A DNA stretch of 64,000 nucleotides from Photorhabdus khanii NC19. GTDB taxonomy: Bacteria > Pseudomonadota > Gammaproteobacteria > Enterobacterales > Enterobacteriaceae. Position numbers and translations under genes: made by a program. This document shows, one piece after another, positions 10,002 to 20,490 of this stretch. Location of the stretch: assembly GCF_000517265.1 (NCBI RefSeq), contig NZ_AYSJ01000014.1:484740-548739 (forward strand), written 5' to 3'. Under the pieces are notes generated by a model. It ran no database searches and had not been told where the DNA came from. It saw only the letters and a program-made list of their open reading frames with translations. The stretch's first letter is position 1, and each line of letters starts with the position of its first letter.

Positions 10002-13000
10002 CGCGGCTCCTGATGATCAATGGATGAAATATCCGGTACTGAGAACGTGCGGTTGCGGCGATAGTACGCCAGCCGGTCAAACAGTAAATAGATCACCGGG
10101 GTGGTAAACAGCGTCAGGATCTGGCTCATAATCAGTCCACCCACCATACAGACACCCAGAGGACGACGTAATTCGGCACCTGCACCGATGCTGAACATCA
10201 AGGGTAGCGCGCCAAGCAATGCTGCCATTGTGGTCATCAGTATCGGACGAAAACGCAATAAACATGCCTGATAAATTGCTTCGTAAGGGGATAATCCTTG
10301 TTCGCGCTCTGCCGCCAGTGCAAAATCGATCATCATGATGGCATTTTTCTTCACAATACCTATCAGCAAGATAATGCCGATGATCGCAATAACATCCAGT
10401 TCGTGACCTGCCATGATCAGTGCCAGCAGTGCACCCACTCCTGCGGTTGGCAAAGTGGAGAGAATTGTCACCGGATGGATAAAGCTTTCGTACAGGATCC
10501 CCAACACGATATACATGGCGATGACGGCAGCTGCGATCAGCCACAAGGTATTACCCAGCGCGCTTTCAAATGCCAACGTTGCTCCCTGGAACTGGGTGGT
10601 CATGTCTTTGGGCATTTTGATTAATTGCGTGGCATCACGAACCGCATTGACTGCCTGTTCAAGAGAAGCGTTTTCGGCAACGTTGAAAGAAAATGTTGCT
10701 GCGGGGAATTGCGCCAGATGGTTAATTGCCAATGGGCCAAATCTTTGTTCAACAGTAGCGATAGCCCTGAGGGGGACGGTATTGCCGTCAGTTCCGTTGA
10801 GACGGATATTATCAAATGCTGCCAGACCTGGAGTTGATGTCACATCATGTTCCAGTACAACCCGGTATTGATTAGCCTGAGTATAAATTGTTGAGATTAG
10901 CCGCTGGCCGAACGCGTTGTAGAGTGCGTTATCTACGGCTGCCATTGAGATGCCTAATCGGCTGGCGGTGTCTCTGTCCACTTTGACATAGGCGATCAGC
11001 CCTTGGTCTTGCCAGTCACTGCTGACATCAACCAATTCTGATCTCTGTTTCAGTCCAGCCAGTAATTTGGGCACCCAAATACCCAGTTCATTCAGGGACG
11101 TCGCCTGTAATGTAAATTGATATTGGGTACGTGTAACCTGAGTATCAATCGTCAGATCCTGCATGGGTTGCAGATAGAGTTTTACGTCGGGTATAGACGC
11201 AATTTTTTCCTGCAAGCGTGGAATAATTTCGGCGATTCTGTCATCACGCTGATTGAGTGGTTTTAGTGTGATTTGCAACCGGCCATTATTCAGTGTTGGG
11301 TTGCTACCATCAATGCCGACAAATGTAGTGATATTTTCCACTGCTGGGTCTTGCAACAATAAAGATGAAACCTGCTGTTGTTTATCCACCATTGCCGCAA
11401 AGGAGATGGATTGCGGCGCTTCCAGTGTTCCCTGAATCAGCCCGTTATCTTGCAATGGAAAAAATCCTTTTGGAATAACGAGATAAAGCAGGGTAGTCAG
11501 TGCAAGGGTGCTCAAGGCGACGCTAAGTGTGATCCACGGATGGTCCAGCGCTTTTTTCAGCCATACGGCATAACCGGCAATTGTCCGTTCAAAAAAGCGT
11601 TCACTGGCCTGCTCAAAACGATTGTGTTTTACCTTTGATTCTGGTTTGAGCATTCTGGCGCACATCATAGGTGTCAATGTCAGTGAGACAACAGCTGAAA
11701 TCAGAATTGCCACGGCCAGAGTAATAGCAAACTCACGGAAAAGGCGGCCGACGATATCGCCCATAAAAAGCAGCGGGATCAGCACTGCGATTAAAGAGAA
11801 AGTCAGGGAGATAATGGTAAAACCGATTTCACCTGCGCCTTTCAATGCGGCTGCCATCGGTTTCTCCCCTTGTTCTATATAGCGGGAGATATTCTCGATG
11901 ACCACAATGGCATCATCCACCACAAAACCGGTGGCAATAGTGAGCGCCATTAGTGTCAGGTTATTAACGGAGAAACCGCAGAAATACATCACTGCGAACG
12001 TACCGATCAGTGAAAGAGGAACAGCAATACTTGGGATAAGTGTGGCGATACCGTTGCGTAAAAACAGGTAAATCACCATAACAACCAGTGCAATCGCCAG
12101 TAATAGCTCAAACTGAACATCTTTCACTGAGGCACGAATCGTTGTGGTGCGGTCGGTCAAAATTTTCATATCGACAGATTTCGGTAAACTGCTGCTGAGT
12201 TCCGGCAACATCTGACGAATATTATCCGTGGTTTTAATCACATTAACACCCGGCTGGCGCTGGATATTAATCACAATTGCCTGTTTGTTATTTGCCCATG
12301 CGCCCAGTTTCGTATTTTCGGCCTCTTGCTCAATGGTTGCTATGTCTTGTAACCGCACCGGCGCACCTTTTTTATAGGCAACGATCAGTTTGCGGTAATC
12401 ATTTACTGACTTCATTTGATCATTGGCCGAAAGCGTGACAGAACGGGTCGGGCCGTCAAGACTGCCTTTAGCGGAGTTAACGTTGGCATTGTTGATAGCG
12501 GTACGGATAGTTTCGCTATCCAATCCCTGTGCGGCGACAGCCTGAGCATTCAACTTCACTCTGACCGCCGGGCGCTGACCGCCGGCTAGTGTCACTAATC
12601 CAACACCATTTACCTGTGAAATTTTCTGTGCGATACGGGTTTCGACCATATCCTGAATTTGCGTCATCGGCATCGCCTCAGAGGTGACGGCCAGCGTTAG
12701 GATAGGGGGATCTGCGGGATTGACCTTGTTGTAAATGGGAGGATAGGGCAGGTCATTGGGCAATAAGTTACTGGCGGCGTTAATGGCCGCTTGTACTTCC
12801 TGCTCGGCAACATCTAATGGCAAAGTCAGCTGAAATTGTAATGTGATAACGGAAGCTCCGCCGGAACTTTGGGATGCCATCTGTTTAAGGCCGGACATCT
12901 GTCCAAGCTGGCGTTCCAGTGGTGCGGTGACTGCGGAGGTCATCACATCAGGGCTTGCGCCGGGGTAGAGTGTGACAACTTGAATTGTGGGATAGTCTAC

Positions 13001-13144
13001 TTCCGGCAGTGCAGACACCGGTAACATGCGATAACCGATAATTCCTGCCAGCAGGATTGCCACCATGAACAGTGTGGTGGCAACGGGTCGCAGGATAAAC
13101 AAGCGTGATGGCCCGCCGCCTGGAATTTGGGAGTTTACCTGCAT
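9998..13144 (-). CDS. mdtB: Multidrug efflux RND transporter subunit MdtB
   Basis: 1048 residues, the RND partner of MdtC. The start [20 protein letters not shown] matches the extended cytoplasmic N-terminus of E. coli MdtB, followed by the first membrane helix ([18 protein letters not shown]). The TM4 motif [17 protein letters not shown] and [17 protein letters not shown] are present, so the proton-relay residues look intact. The start codon shares one base with the mdtA stop codon, indicating translational coupling in the mdtABC operon. It forms the MdtB2C inner-membrane pump. Confidence 0.95.
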   Translation of the reverse strand: MQVNSQIPGGGPSRLFILRPVATTLFMVAILLAGIIGYRMLPVSALPEVDYPTIQVVTLYPGASPDVMTSAVTAPLERQLGQMSGLKQMASQSSGGASVITLQFQLTLPLDVAEQEVQAAINAASNLLPNDLPYPPIYNKVNPADPPILTLAVTSEAMPMTQIQDMVETRIAQKISQVNGVGLVTLAGGQRPAVRVKLNAQAVAAQGLDSETIRTAINNANVNSAKGSLDGPTRSVTLSANDQMKSVNDYRKLIVAYKKGAPVRLQDIATIEQEAENTKLGAWANNKQAIVINIQRQPGVNVIKTTDNIRQMLPELSSSLPKSVDMKILTDRTTTIRASVKDVQFELLLAIALVVMVIYLFLRNGIATLIPSIAVPLSLIGTFAVMYFCGFSVNNLTLMALTIATGFVVDDAIVVIENISRYIEQGEKPMAAALKGAGEIGFTIISLTFSLIAVLIPLLFMGDIVGRLFREFAITLAVAILISAVVSLTLTPMMCARMLKPESKVKHNRFEQASERFFERTIAGYAVWLKKALDHPWITLSVALSTLALTTLLYLVIPKGFFPLQDNGLIQGTLEAPQSISFAAMVDKQQQVSSLLLQDPAVENITTFVGIDGSNPTLNNGRLQITLKPLNQRDDRIAEIIPRLQEKIASIPDVKLYLQPMQDLTIDTQVTRTQYQFTLQATSLNELGIWVPKLLAGLKQRSELVDVSSDWQDQGLIAYVKVDRDTASRLGISMAAVDNALYNAFGQRLISTIYTQANQYRVVLEHDVTSTPGLAAFDNIRLNGTDGNTVPLRAIATVEQRFGPLAINHLAQFPAATFSFNVAENASLEQAVNAVRDATQLIKMPKDMTTQFQGATLAFESALGNTLWLIAAAVIAMYIVLGILYESFIHPVTILSTLPTAGVGALLALIMAGHELDVIAIIGIILLIGIVKKNAIMMIDFALAAEREQGLSPYEAIYQACLLRFRPILMTTMAALLGALPLMFSIGAGAELRRPLGVCMVGGLIMSQILTLFTTPVIYLLFDRLAYYRRNRTFSVPDISSIDHQEPR

Positions 13145-14358
13145 CAGGAATTCTCCGTTTTGCCGTGTTTTTGCGGCTGAATCTTATTTGCCATCGGTGT
13201 GACAATATCCACCTTAGCGCCATCTGTCAGGCGATCGATACCATCAGTCACCACTTTATCACCCGCCGTCAGGCCGGTATTGATAACAACCCGCTGTGTA
13301 TCCTGCAATTTGACTGAGACCAGATGTTTGCTGACTTTATTATCTTTACCCAATATCCAGACAAAATTCCCTTCATTACCCATTTGCAGAGCCGCATTTG
13401 GGATCACCACTGCGTTTTCCAGCGTATCAACTTTAATACGGATATTAACGAACTGATTCGGGAACAGAATGTCACTTTGATTGGCAAAACGGGCTTTCAT
13501 CTTAATGGTGCCGGTAGTCGCATCGATTTGATTATCAATACTCAGTAATTTTCCTTCGGCAAGTTGTTGCTGGTTGTTGCGATCCCATGCGCTGACAATG
13601 ACATCATGATTCGCTTTCTGAGCTTGCAAAACGGCATTGATATCGTTTTCGGGTAATGAAAACAGCACATCAGCCGGATCTGTTTGTGTGATAACAACAA
13701 TAGGCGAATTATTGCCACTGGCGATAAAATTCCCTACATCGATCTGTTTCAGACCCACCCGACCGGAGATGGGCGCAGTAATACGACTGTAAGTGAGTTG
13801 GAGTTTTGCACTGTCAATTGCGGCTTGATCAACTTTCAGATTGGCTTCATGTTGGCGGACAAGTGCACGCTGATTATCCATTTCTTGTTGGGAAATCAGT
13901 TTAGTGTTTGCCAGTTTCTGGTAGCGGTTTAGATCCTGACGGGCATTCGCCAGTATTGCCTCGTCTTTGGCAAGTTGGCCTTTGGCTTGTGCTAACTGAA
14001 CCTGAAAAGGACGAGGATCAATTTCTGCTAATAAATCACCTTGTTTAATCTGTTGACCTTCCTGAAAGTGCAGAGCCATAAGCTGACCTTCAACCCGGCT
14101 GGTCACGATAGCGGTATTGGCGGCCTGAATGGTGCCGAGTCCAGTCAGAAAGCGGGGTACGGTCTGCTCTTTTACGGTGGCAATTTGAACAGGAGGCAAC
14201 GGAGGGTGCCTTAAACCAGAGGATTGATCCGATGCGCCTGATTGTTGAAGGGCCGAAGGCGTTTTAAATTGGTGCCAGATAAATATAGCGGCAGCGATGG
14301 CAACAGCGGCCAGTACTGCACGGAAAAGGAGGATACGGCGTTTATTATTTTTATTCAT
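13144..14358 (-). CDS. mdtA: Multidrug efflux periplasmic adaptor MdtA
   Basis: 404 residues, a membrane-fusion protein. A short basic N-terminus precedes one signal-anchor helix ([19 protein letters not shown]). Next come the barrel-sandwich halves ([20 protein letters not shown] and [20 protein letters not shown]) around a coiled-coil hairpin (about residues 110-170), then beta-barrel and membrane-proximal domains. It links MdtBC to the outer-membrane channel. First gene of mdtABC-baeSR, transcribed leftwards from the gap at 14359-14741. GAAGAG precedes the ATG. Confidence 0.95.
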   Translation of the reverse strand: MNKNNKRRILLFRAVLAAVAIAAAIFIWHQFKTPSALQQSGASDQSSGLRHPPLPPVQIATVKEQTVPRFLTGLGTIQAANTAIVTSRVEGQLMALHFQEGQQIKQGDLLAEIDPRPFQVQLAQAKGQLAKDEAILANARQDLNRYQKLANTKLISQQEMDNQRALVRQHEANLKVDQAAIDSAKLQLTYSRITAPISGRVGLKQIDVGNFIASGNNSPIVVITQTDPADVLFSLPENDINAVLQAQKANHDVIVSAWDRNNQQQLAEGKLLSIDNQIDATTGTIKMKARFANQSDILFPNQFVNIRIKVDTLENAVVIPNAALQMGNEGNFVWILGKDNKVSKHLVSVKLQDTQRVVINTGLTAGDKVVTDGIDRLTDGAKVDIVTPMANKIQPQKHGKTENS

Positions 14359-14744
14359 CTCTTCGACATGCTCTCAAATGCAAGATGTTGCTTAATTATG
14401 TCCGACTGTAATAGCGGTTTAATCGTATTCTATTAGTTTAGCCAGTGAGGATAGGCTAAAAAATGGAGGAAATGTGGAAAATATGTCAAGAAAGCGCTTT
14501 TTAAGTCAAATTAAGGTTTTTTTTGTCAGTTTCTTCGAGACTGCTCCAAGAATTATGTAAATGACTGCAGCTTGTTACTTTCATTTTTTTGCAGTTATTG
14601 GATGACATATTTTAATTTTTCATAAAATTCATGATGATTATAAAACAGAGGGAAAATGGAATAATACTAGAAAAAGGTCATATGACTTTTTTTTCAGGGA
14701 ACTTATAACCTAATGTAAGGAGCATGATATAAGAGAGGTATGTG
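14359..14744. other. Divergent intergenic region mdtA / nucleoside hydrolase
   Basis: 386 bp that must hold the mdtA promoter (minus) and the promoter of the plus-strand nucleoside hydrolase operon. It is AT-rich on the right side, marking the start of the accessory island. Apart from a possible BaeR box (listed separately) I see no further motif I would defend. Confidence 0.5.
14455..14473 (-). promoter_or_regulatory. Possible BaeR box upstream of mdtA
   Basis: On the minus strand this reads ATTTCCTCCATTTTTTAGC. It resembles the E. coli BaeR consensus TTTTTCTCCATNATTGGC: the CTCCAT core is exact and the 3' TTAGC resembles TTGGC with a 1-nt shift. It lies about 100 bp upstream of the mdtA ATG. 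The fit outside the core is imperfect. Confidence 0.4.
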
Positions 14745-15674
14745 ATGAGACACTTTATTATCGATACAGATACGGCTTCCGATGATGTGGTTGCATTGCT
14801 AATGGCGCTTCGTGAGCCATCAGTCTTTATTGAAGCTATCACTATTGTTGCAGGTAATTGTGTTATTGATCAGTGCAGAAAAAATGCATTAATTAGTATC
14901 GAAAAATCGGGGACATATATTCCTCCGGTATATGAGGGAATGAGTAAACCGTTATTTAGAGAACGCTATACTTCACATCATATTCATGGAAAAGATGGCA
15001 TGGGTGATATGAATTTACCGGAATCATCATTAGTATCAGAGGATAAACATGCAGTAGATGCAATTATTGATATTGTAAGAAAATTTCCTGGTGAGATAGA
15101 GATAATTACTTTGGGACCACTGACAAATTTAGCGATGGCGGTGTTAAAAGAACCTGATTTATATAAGTTGGTCAAAATCGTTTATATCATGGGTGGTGCT
15201 GGATTGAAACCAGGTAATATTACCCCATTAGCCGAATTCAATATTTATGCAGATGCTGAGGCAGCACATATTGTGTTGAACTCTGGATTACCTCTTGTTT
15301 TTTGTGGATGGGAGTTAGGTATGGAAGACGCTTTTATTAATGAATTCGATATGGATAAATTAAGTTCTATAAGTGATCTTGGTCAATTTGCTGTGAGATG
15401 TAATAGGACATTGATGGAATTCAATGCAGGAAGGTGTGATAAGAAAGGGTTTGATTTGCCTGACCCCATAACAATGGCGGTTGCTTTATATCCGAATGAA
15501 ATGATAGTCGATAAATTAGCGGTGTATGGCTATGTTGAGTATCAGAGTGAACGTTCATATGGGCATTTAGTGATTGATTCAACTCATCTTCTCAATAAAC
15601 CTCATAATATGACGGTCATTACGAAAATTAAAGGCAATGTATTTAAGCATAAATTGTTTACACTGTTATCGTGA
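14745..15674 (+). CDS. Nucleoside hydrolase, IUNH family
   Basis: 309 residues from the ATG at 14745, which has GAGAGG 6 nt upstream; a GTG one codon earlier is possible. The N-terminal DTDTASDDVVALLMAL is the calcium-binding aspartate cluster of inosine-uridine nucleoside N-ribohydrolases, ITLGPLTNLAMAV is the second family motif, and a catalytic-side FDLPDPITMAVAL segment follows. Such enzymes cleave ribonucleosides to base and ribose. I cannot tell purine from pyrimidine preference. It is followed after 26 bp by an adenosine deaminase-like gene and then a Crp-family regulator, which resembles the E. coli pairing of rihB with yeiL. Codon use is more AT-rich than the core genes. Confidence 0.88.
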   Translation: MRHFIIDTDTASDDVVALLMALREPSVFIEAITIVAGNCVIDQCRKNALISIEKSGTYIPPVYEGMSKPLFRERYTSHHIHGKDGMGDMNLPESSLVSEDKHAVDAIIDIVRKFPGEIEIITLGPLTNLAMAVLKEPDLYKLVKIVYIMGGAGLKPGNITPLAEFNIYADAEAAHIVLNSGLPLVFCGWELGMEDAFINEFDMDKLSSISDLGQFAVRCNRTLMEFNAGRCDKKGFDLPDPITMAVALYPNEMIVDKLAVYGYVEYQSERSYGHLVIDSTHLLNKPHNMTVITKIKGNVFKHKLFTLLS

Positions 15675-15700
15675 ATTCTAATGCTATAGGAGGATAAAAA

Positions 15701-16693
15701 ATGAGTTTTAATCTTGATTTACTGAAGAAAGTCGAATTACATACGCACCTTGATGCGGGGTTGAGTTATCATTTCATCAAAAAACAGGTTCCGGATATTA
15801 CCCAAAAATTATTTCGTGAAAAGTATATCGCGACTGATAAATGTCATAATCTAGGCGATTTCTTAAGTAGAATAGGCCCTTCATTAGATCTGTTGCAAAA
15901 AAAGAATGTGATAGCTGATGCTGTAGAAGATCTTTTTAGACAATTAAAAAACGATAATATAGTCTATGCTGAAATTAGATTCGCCCCTTTACTTCACCTT
16001 CGCCTGGGATTAAGTGATTGCGATATTGTTGAAACTGTTCTGGTGGCAATGGAAAATTCGTCGATTAAATATGGCATAGAGGCAGGTTTAATATTATGTA
16101 CCTTGCGGCATTTTTCAGAAGATCAAAGTTTGAGAACAGCTTATCTTGTAAATAAATATTCTCATTATGGTGTCGTTGCTCTTGATCTTGCTGCTGATGA
16201 GGCAAGATATCCGCTTAATGCTCATTTGAAAGCATTCAGACTGGTATTGGAAAATGGCGGAAATGTTATTGCGCACGCAGGAGAAGCAAAGGGAGCTGAA
16301 AGTGTGCGTGAGACTATGAATAAATTAAATATTTCTCGTATAGGTCATGGAGTAAGAAGCATTGAAAATCAAGGTGTTATTGATTCTCTTATAGAAAGAA
16401 ATATACATTTAGAAATATGTCCGACATGTAATATTGTTTGCGATATTTATGATACTTATGAAAACCACCCGGTTAATATTTTAAAGCAGATGGGGGTAAA
16501 TATTGGTATTAATACAGACACCAGAACAGTGGCAAATATAACTTTATGTGAAGAATATTTAAAGATTAATAGATGTTTTAATTGGCAGGATAGTGATTTT
16601 ATTGAAACGAATTTGAATGCATTACACGCCTCATTTTGTAGTAAAGAACTGAAGAATAAATTGGAAAAAGAAATAGTGATATTGCAATGGTAA
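15701..16693 (+). CDS. Adenosine deaminase-family protein
   Basis: 330 residues of the metal-dependent amidohydrolase fold. It has KVELHTHLDAG near the N-terminus (zinc ligands HxH), HAGEAKGAESV (zinc His and catalytic Glu), RIGHGVRS, CPTCNIV and INTDTRT (zinc Asp). The second position of the usual NTDD motif is Thr, reminiscent of the NTDNR version in some actinobacterial adenosine deaminases. The likely reaction is adenosine or deoxyadenosine to inosine, feeding the nucleoside hydrolase encoded just upstream. GGAGG precedes the ATG. Alternative: deamination of a related purine nucleoside, possibly linked to the neighbouring biosynthetic cluster. Confidence 0.85.
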   Translation: MSFNLDLLKKVELHTHLDAGLSYHFIKKQVPDITQKLFREKYIATDKCHNLGDFLSRIGPSLDLLQKKNVIADAVEDLFRQLKNDNIVYAEIRFAPLLHLRLGLSDCDIVETVLVAMENSSIKYGIEAGLILCTLRHFSEDQSLRTAYLVNKYSHYGVVALDLAADEARYPLNAHLKAFRLVLENGGNVIAHAGEAKGAESVRETMNKLNISRIGHGVRSIENQGVIDSLIERNIHLEICPTCNIVCDIYDTYENHPVNILKQMGVNIGINTDTRTVANITLCEEYLKINRCFNWQDSDFIETNLNALHASFCSKELKNKLEKEIVILQW

Positions 16694-16778
16694 AAAATTG
16701 GCAGAGAGTCAATGGAAATTTCTTAAATGTCATAATATACTTGGTCATGGCGTGATTTAAGAAAAGGGTAGGTTCAAT

Positions 16779-17450
16779 ATGTGCCGGGATAAAGAAAGAA
16801 AATTAACGTATTATGTGGATAAATATCATCTTGATAAGATTATTTCACCAGAGCTTATGGAGAAATCAGATGTGGTAGAAATGAAGAAAAATGTTTATCT
16901 TACACATCAATTATCAAAATTTACTCATCTCTATATTTTGGTTGAGGGTAAATTGAAAGTTGAATATTATAATATTAATGGGAAATTCTTTGTTTTTGCA
17001 TTAGCCACTCCACTTTTTCTTATTGGCGATTTAGAGCTTTTTCATTCCCAGGGAGATAGCATAATGAATACTATCTCTGCTCAGGAGCCGTCAGTACTCC
17101 TATCAATGCCCTTAGAAAGGGTAAAAATATTTGGTTTAACGGATCCTCGATTTCTTGAATTTGTTTGTAAGCAACTCAGTAATAAGCTTTTTGAATCTTC
17201 TTTATTGCAGTCTGGCGCATTCTTGACTGTTGAAGATAAATTAAAGAGATTTCTTTATTATAACGCGAAAAAAAAGGGTTCGATATTTGTATTAGAAAAA
17301 AGAGAGAATTTAGCTGCTATTCTCGGGGTTTCAGTTAGACAATTAAATCGGGCTATTAAAAGCTTGAATGAGAAAGAGATAATTATGTCAAAGAATAAAC
17401 AGGTTAAAATTATTGATTGTAGACTTTTTGGTAATAATATTGAATTTTAA
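16779..17450 (+). CDS. Crp/Fnr-family transcriptional regulator, YeiL-like
   Basis: 223 residues: an N-terminal cyclic-nucleotide-binding-like beta-roll (LYILVEGKLKVEYYNINGKF, then PLFLIGDLELF), a dimerisation helix, and a C-terminal winged helix (ENLAAILGVSVRQLNRAIKS as the recognition region). The ligand-contact residues of CRP are not conserved and there is no Fnr cysteine cluster, so the signal is unknown. Size and layout resemble E. coli YeiL, whose gene neighbours a nucleoside hydrolase. It is 85 bp after the adenosine deaminase gene with some promoter-sized space, and may control that pair and/or the divergent biosynthetic operons to its right. Confidence 0.8.
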   Translation: MCRDKERKLTYYVDKYHLDKIISPELMEKSDVVEMKKNVYLTHQLSKFTHLYILVEGKLKVEYYNINGKFFVFALATPLFLIGDLELFHSQGDSIMNTISAQEPSVLLSMPLERVKIFGLTDPRFLEFVCKQLSNKLFESSLLQSGAFLTVEDKLKRFLYYNAKKKGSIFVLEKRENLAAILGVSVRQLNRAIKSLNEKEIIMSKNKQVKIIDCRLFGNNIEF

Positions 17451-17486
17451 ACAATGAAAATTAAAATCCATATATTCTATCTCAAA

Positions 17487-17523
17487 ATAGCTGCATTGTT
17501 AGCAGGATGAACAATGCAGCTAT
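17487..17523. terminator. Convergent-gene hairpin between regulator and asparagine synthetase
   Basis: Perfect 14-bp inverted repeat, arms ATAGCTGCATTGTT (17487-17500) and AACAATGCAGCTAT (17510-17523) around a 9-nt loop, placed between two converging genes. There is no strong T run on either side, so it may be an imperfect or bidirectional terminator. Confidence 0.6.
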
Positions 17524-17539
17524 AAATGAAGTGATAATA

Positions 17540-19072
17540 TTACGATATGAAATTAAAGTAACCAGATTCTGAGAAATCTTTGCCGGATTCTTTGAAACGT
17601 TGCTTCGGTAATGGATAACCAAAAGAGAGATATTTTTCAGCAAAATACAGTGAGCTTTGATTGGTTAATCCAATAGAATTAAGATTTTTAACAATGTTAT
17701 TTGGCAGATCGCATTTAATATCTTTAACATAATCAATGATAGTATTTTTTACACCGCTACCATCCGGCATTCTTATTTTTGGCCGGTCAATAATATATTC
17801 AGGTATTTTTCCTCTGAATGCTTCCCGTAGAATATGTTTTTCTACTCCGTTACTCAGTTTGTAAGAAAAATCCAGGCTTAAAACATAAGGAACCAGTGCT
17901 GAGTCCATAAATGGCACTCTTGCTTCAACGGTATTTCTCATGCTTGCCCGATCAACTCTTTGTAAATCAGTCCTGTGAAGATTATTTAATCGATAGAGAG
18001 AGAGATTATGGGGTTCTGTATGCGTTTTAAATAAATCATAGCCGGCAAAAATTTCATCGCTACCTTCTCCACATAAAGCGATTTTAAAACCAAGGCGATT
18101 AGCAATATAGTAACCAAAATGAGCAATAGTCGAGTCAATAGCATCAATTTGTTCGAAGAATTCACCGTAATAAACTGAATCTTGGATATTATTTATTAAT
18201 TCTTCCTGGGTAAAAGTATATATAATATGTTTTATATTATTTTCAGAACAATATCTTTGGGCGATCTCAATGTCCTTTGAGCCGGGTAAACCAAATGAGA
18301 TTGCCGTAACATCGTGGTGATATTTTTTGGCGAGATAAAGCACGATGGTACTGTCTATACCTCCGCTAAACATAATTGATACGGGCAGATCTGTATCAAC
18401 TCTCTTTTTGACAGCATTATCTAAAAGTGAGTAGATTTTTTCTTTTGCCTGTTCGAAATTATCGCTGCTTGCTAAGATAGTTGAGTTATAGTGAATATAT
18501 TTCTCACTGGTAAAGCCATCGAAAATTGAACCGGGTTCAATGGGTTTAATTTCTGAGCTAAACCCGATCAATGATTTTATTTCTGACGCCACATACCAAT
18601 TACCTTCTTTATGAGTGTAATATAGCGGCTTTATACCAACATGATCTCTGCCTAGTAAGAATTTATTATTCTTATTGTCAAATAGAATAAAACTAAACAT
18701 TCCGTCCAATTTTTTAATAAATGATTTTCCATAGCAAATATAAGCAATCAGGGCGACTTCAGCATCTCCACCATTTTTAAATTGATAACCTTGTTCAATT
18801 AATTCATTCCGAAGAGACTTATAGTTATAAATCTGACCATTCAGAACAAGATGAAGATCATGTTCTTGATTTGAAATAGGTTGATATGCTGAGTCGCGTT
18901 CGACAATAGCAAGCCTGTTTGTGGCGATTGAAAAGTTATTTCTGACAATTTTCTCATTAAAACGAGATAAATCACCCCGATGAGATATTTTTGACATTAT
19001 AGTCTGTAGCTTATTCTCAATATCATCGATAAGCTTGTTTTCTGTATTAAAAACACCACCAATTCCACACAT
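17540..19072 (-). CDS. Asparagine synthetase B-type amidotransferase in biosynthetic cluster
   Basis: 510 residues starting MCGIGGVF, so Cys2 can act as the glutaminase nucleophile. GATase II motifs are intact: LNGQIYNYKSLR, GGDAEVALIAY, GRDHVGIKPLYY and ASEIKSL. The synthetase half has the PPi loop MFSGGIDSTIVLYLA, CGEGSDEIFAGYD and DRASMRNTVEARVPFMDS. It should adenylate a carboxylate and amidate it with ammonia from glutamine. It might make asparagine, but its place as last gene of an operon with two EPSP-synthase-fold proteins and a RidA protein suggests a pathway-specific acceptor. The beta-lactam-forming members BLS and CarA show that the family can make other bonds. AT-rich compared with core genes. 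Confidence 0.85.
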   Translation of the reverse strand: MCGIGGVFNTENKLIDDIENKLQTIMSKISHRGDLSRFNEKIVRNNFSIATNRLAIVERDSAYQPISNQEHDLHLVLNGQIYNYKSLRNELIEQGYQFKNGGDAEVALIAYICYGKSFIKKLDGMFSFILFDNKNNKFLLGRDHVGIKPLYYTHKEGNWYVASEIKSLIGFSSEIKPIEPGSIFDGFTSEKYIHYNSTILASSDNFEQAKEKIYSLLDNAVKKRVDTDLPVSIMFSGGIDSTIVLYLAKKYHHDVTAISFGLPGSKDIEIAQRYCSENNIKHIIYTFTQEELINNIQDSVYYGEFFEQIDAIDSTIAHFGYYIANRLGFKIALCGEGSDEIFAGYDLFKTHTEPHNLSLYRLNNLHRTDLQRVDRASMRNTVEARVPFMDSALVPYVLSLDFSYKLSNGVEKHILREAFRGKIPEYIIDRPKIRMPDGSGVKNTIIDYVKDIKCDLPNNIVKNLNSIGLTNQSSLYFAEKYLSFGYPLPKQRFKESGKDFSESGYFNFIS

Positions 19073-19107
19073 AGTGAATTCCTTTGGTTAAGAGTTATCA
19101 ATGATAT

Positions 19108-20463
19108 TTAAATGTCTTCTGGTATAGGGCTGGAATATTTTAGTTCATTTACATTGGCACCTAATGTGGAGATCTCGGAGAAATATTCAGGATAGGTTTG
19201 ACCAACATGATATGGTTCACGAATAATGAGCGGTGCATCACAATGCAAACCTACTGTCGTGAGAGCCATGATTAATCCATGATCGTAATGACCATCAACG
19301 ATAACGCCGCCTTTATATCCATATGGATTGCCATAAATAATTAATTGATCCAGTTTCTCTTCTGATCTGACACCTATTTTGTCTAATTCCCGTCGAAAAT
19401 CAGAAATTCTGTCTGATTCTTTATAACGGATATGTTCAATGTTATAAAAAACGCTCTTACCCTCGGCAAACGCCGCTAATGCGGCGAGGGCAGGTACGGC
19501 ATCGGGTGCCAGTGAACCATCGAAATCCTGCGCTTTTATTGCTCCTCCGGAGCGAATATTGAGACAATCTTCCCGGATAAAGTTGATTTTAGCTCCACCG
19601 TTAATTAAATAGTTCACAACGGCCCCATTACCTAATTCCTCCTCAAAGAAACCGTTCAGGGTGACGTCAGAATTAAGTGAGGCACAAAGTGCAAGGATTG
19701 CCGCAGTACTGGCTGGATCGGCACCGACATTAAATTCTGATGCGATAAATCGACTATTTCCTGTGGTAAAGAAATGGCGGAATTCGTCATCATATTCAAT
19801 ATTAATACCGGCCTTACGCAGGTTATTAATTGTAGTATGCACCATTGATGGTGCAGTTATTGTATCGGTCACTTTTATATGGAGATCCTGTTCACTAATG
19901 GCACCTAAATAAAGTAATCCACTCAGGAATTGAGAACTTTTTCGGCATGAAACTTCCGTGTAACTACCGATGTTTCTGTTTGATTTAATACTTATCGGCA
20001 AATGTGAATCGGGTCCAACGGCGGTGCATTGAATGTTGAGTAATTTTAGTGCATTAACCATTTCTGATTGTGAGCGGGTGCCAAGAGAATAGCTGTAATC
20101 TGTAATAAATTCGACATCAGGCAGATAACCGGATACTCCCATTAATAGCCGTAATACCACGCCGGAATTACCTGGATTGAATATGATTTTTTTATTAATT
20201 TTTTTAACGTTTATGCCTGTTACGATGGTCCTTGAAATCTCATTATTAAATGATGCGCCTAAACGGGAACAATTTAATTTCATCGCTGTTGTGTTGTTCC
20301 CTGATGCCATGTTATTTATTTTACTTGTTCCTTCCGTCAATGATGCTATTAGGATGGCACGGGTTGAGGAACTTTTGGATGCCGGTAAAGTTATTGAGCC
20401 GTTTAATGACTTGGTGTTATTTATTTCAATAAATGGCGGATGATTATTTCCATAGTATTTCAT
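19108..20463 (-). CDS. EPSP-synthase-fold protein 1 (AroA-like, divergent)
   Basis: 451 residues, AroA/MurA superfamily throughout its length. Retained E. coli AroA features: the first loop SKSSSTR (K30, S31, R35 for K22, S23, R27), NPGNSGVVLR, SSQFLSG (S169-S170-Q171), APDAVPALAALA (D313) and RYKESDR (K340, E341, R344). Altered by my alignment: R124 is replaced (SLGTR segment), the DHR motif reads DHG (R386 lost), and K411 is Gln (QTYPEYF). These residues bind the PEP phosphate and carboxylate in AroA. It is therefore unlikely to be the housekeeping enzyme. Second-last gene of the minus-strand operon, 27 bp after the other AroA-like gene. Confidence 0.85.
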   Translation of the reverse strand: MKYYGNNHPPFIEINNTKSLNGSITLPASKSSSTRAILIASLTEGTSKINNMASGNNTTAMKLNCSRLGASFNNEISRTIVTGINVKKINKKIIFNPGNSGVVLRLLMGVSGYLPDVEFITDYSYSLGTRSQSEMVNALKLLNIQCTAVGPDSHLPISIKSNRNIGSYTEVSCRKSSQFLSGLLYLGAISEQDLHIKVTDTITAPSMVHTTINNLRKAGINIEYDDEFRHFFTTGNSRFIASEFNVGADPASTAAILALCASLNSDVTLNGFFEEELGNGAVVNYLINGGAKINFIREDCLNIRSGGAIKAQDFDGSLAPDAVPALAALAAFAEGKSVFYNIEHIRYKESDRISDFRRELDKIGVRSEEKLDQLIIYGNPYGYKGGVIVDGHYDHGLIMALTTVGLHCDAPLIIREPYHVGQTYPEYFSEISTLGANVNELKYSSPIPEDI

Positions 20464-20490
20464 ATTTTTATCTCGTTTTTACATTGTTAG

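Noticed and set aside
10077-10544. 155-codon minus-strand frame inside mdtB
   Set aside because: Alternative frame of mdtB, rich in Arg/His/Cys, with no motif.
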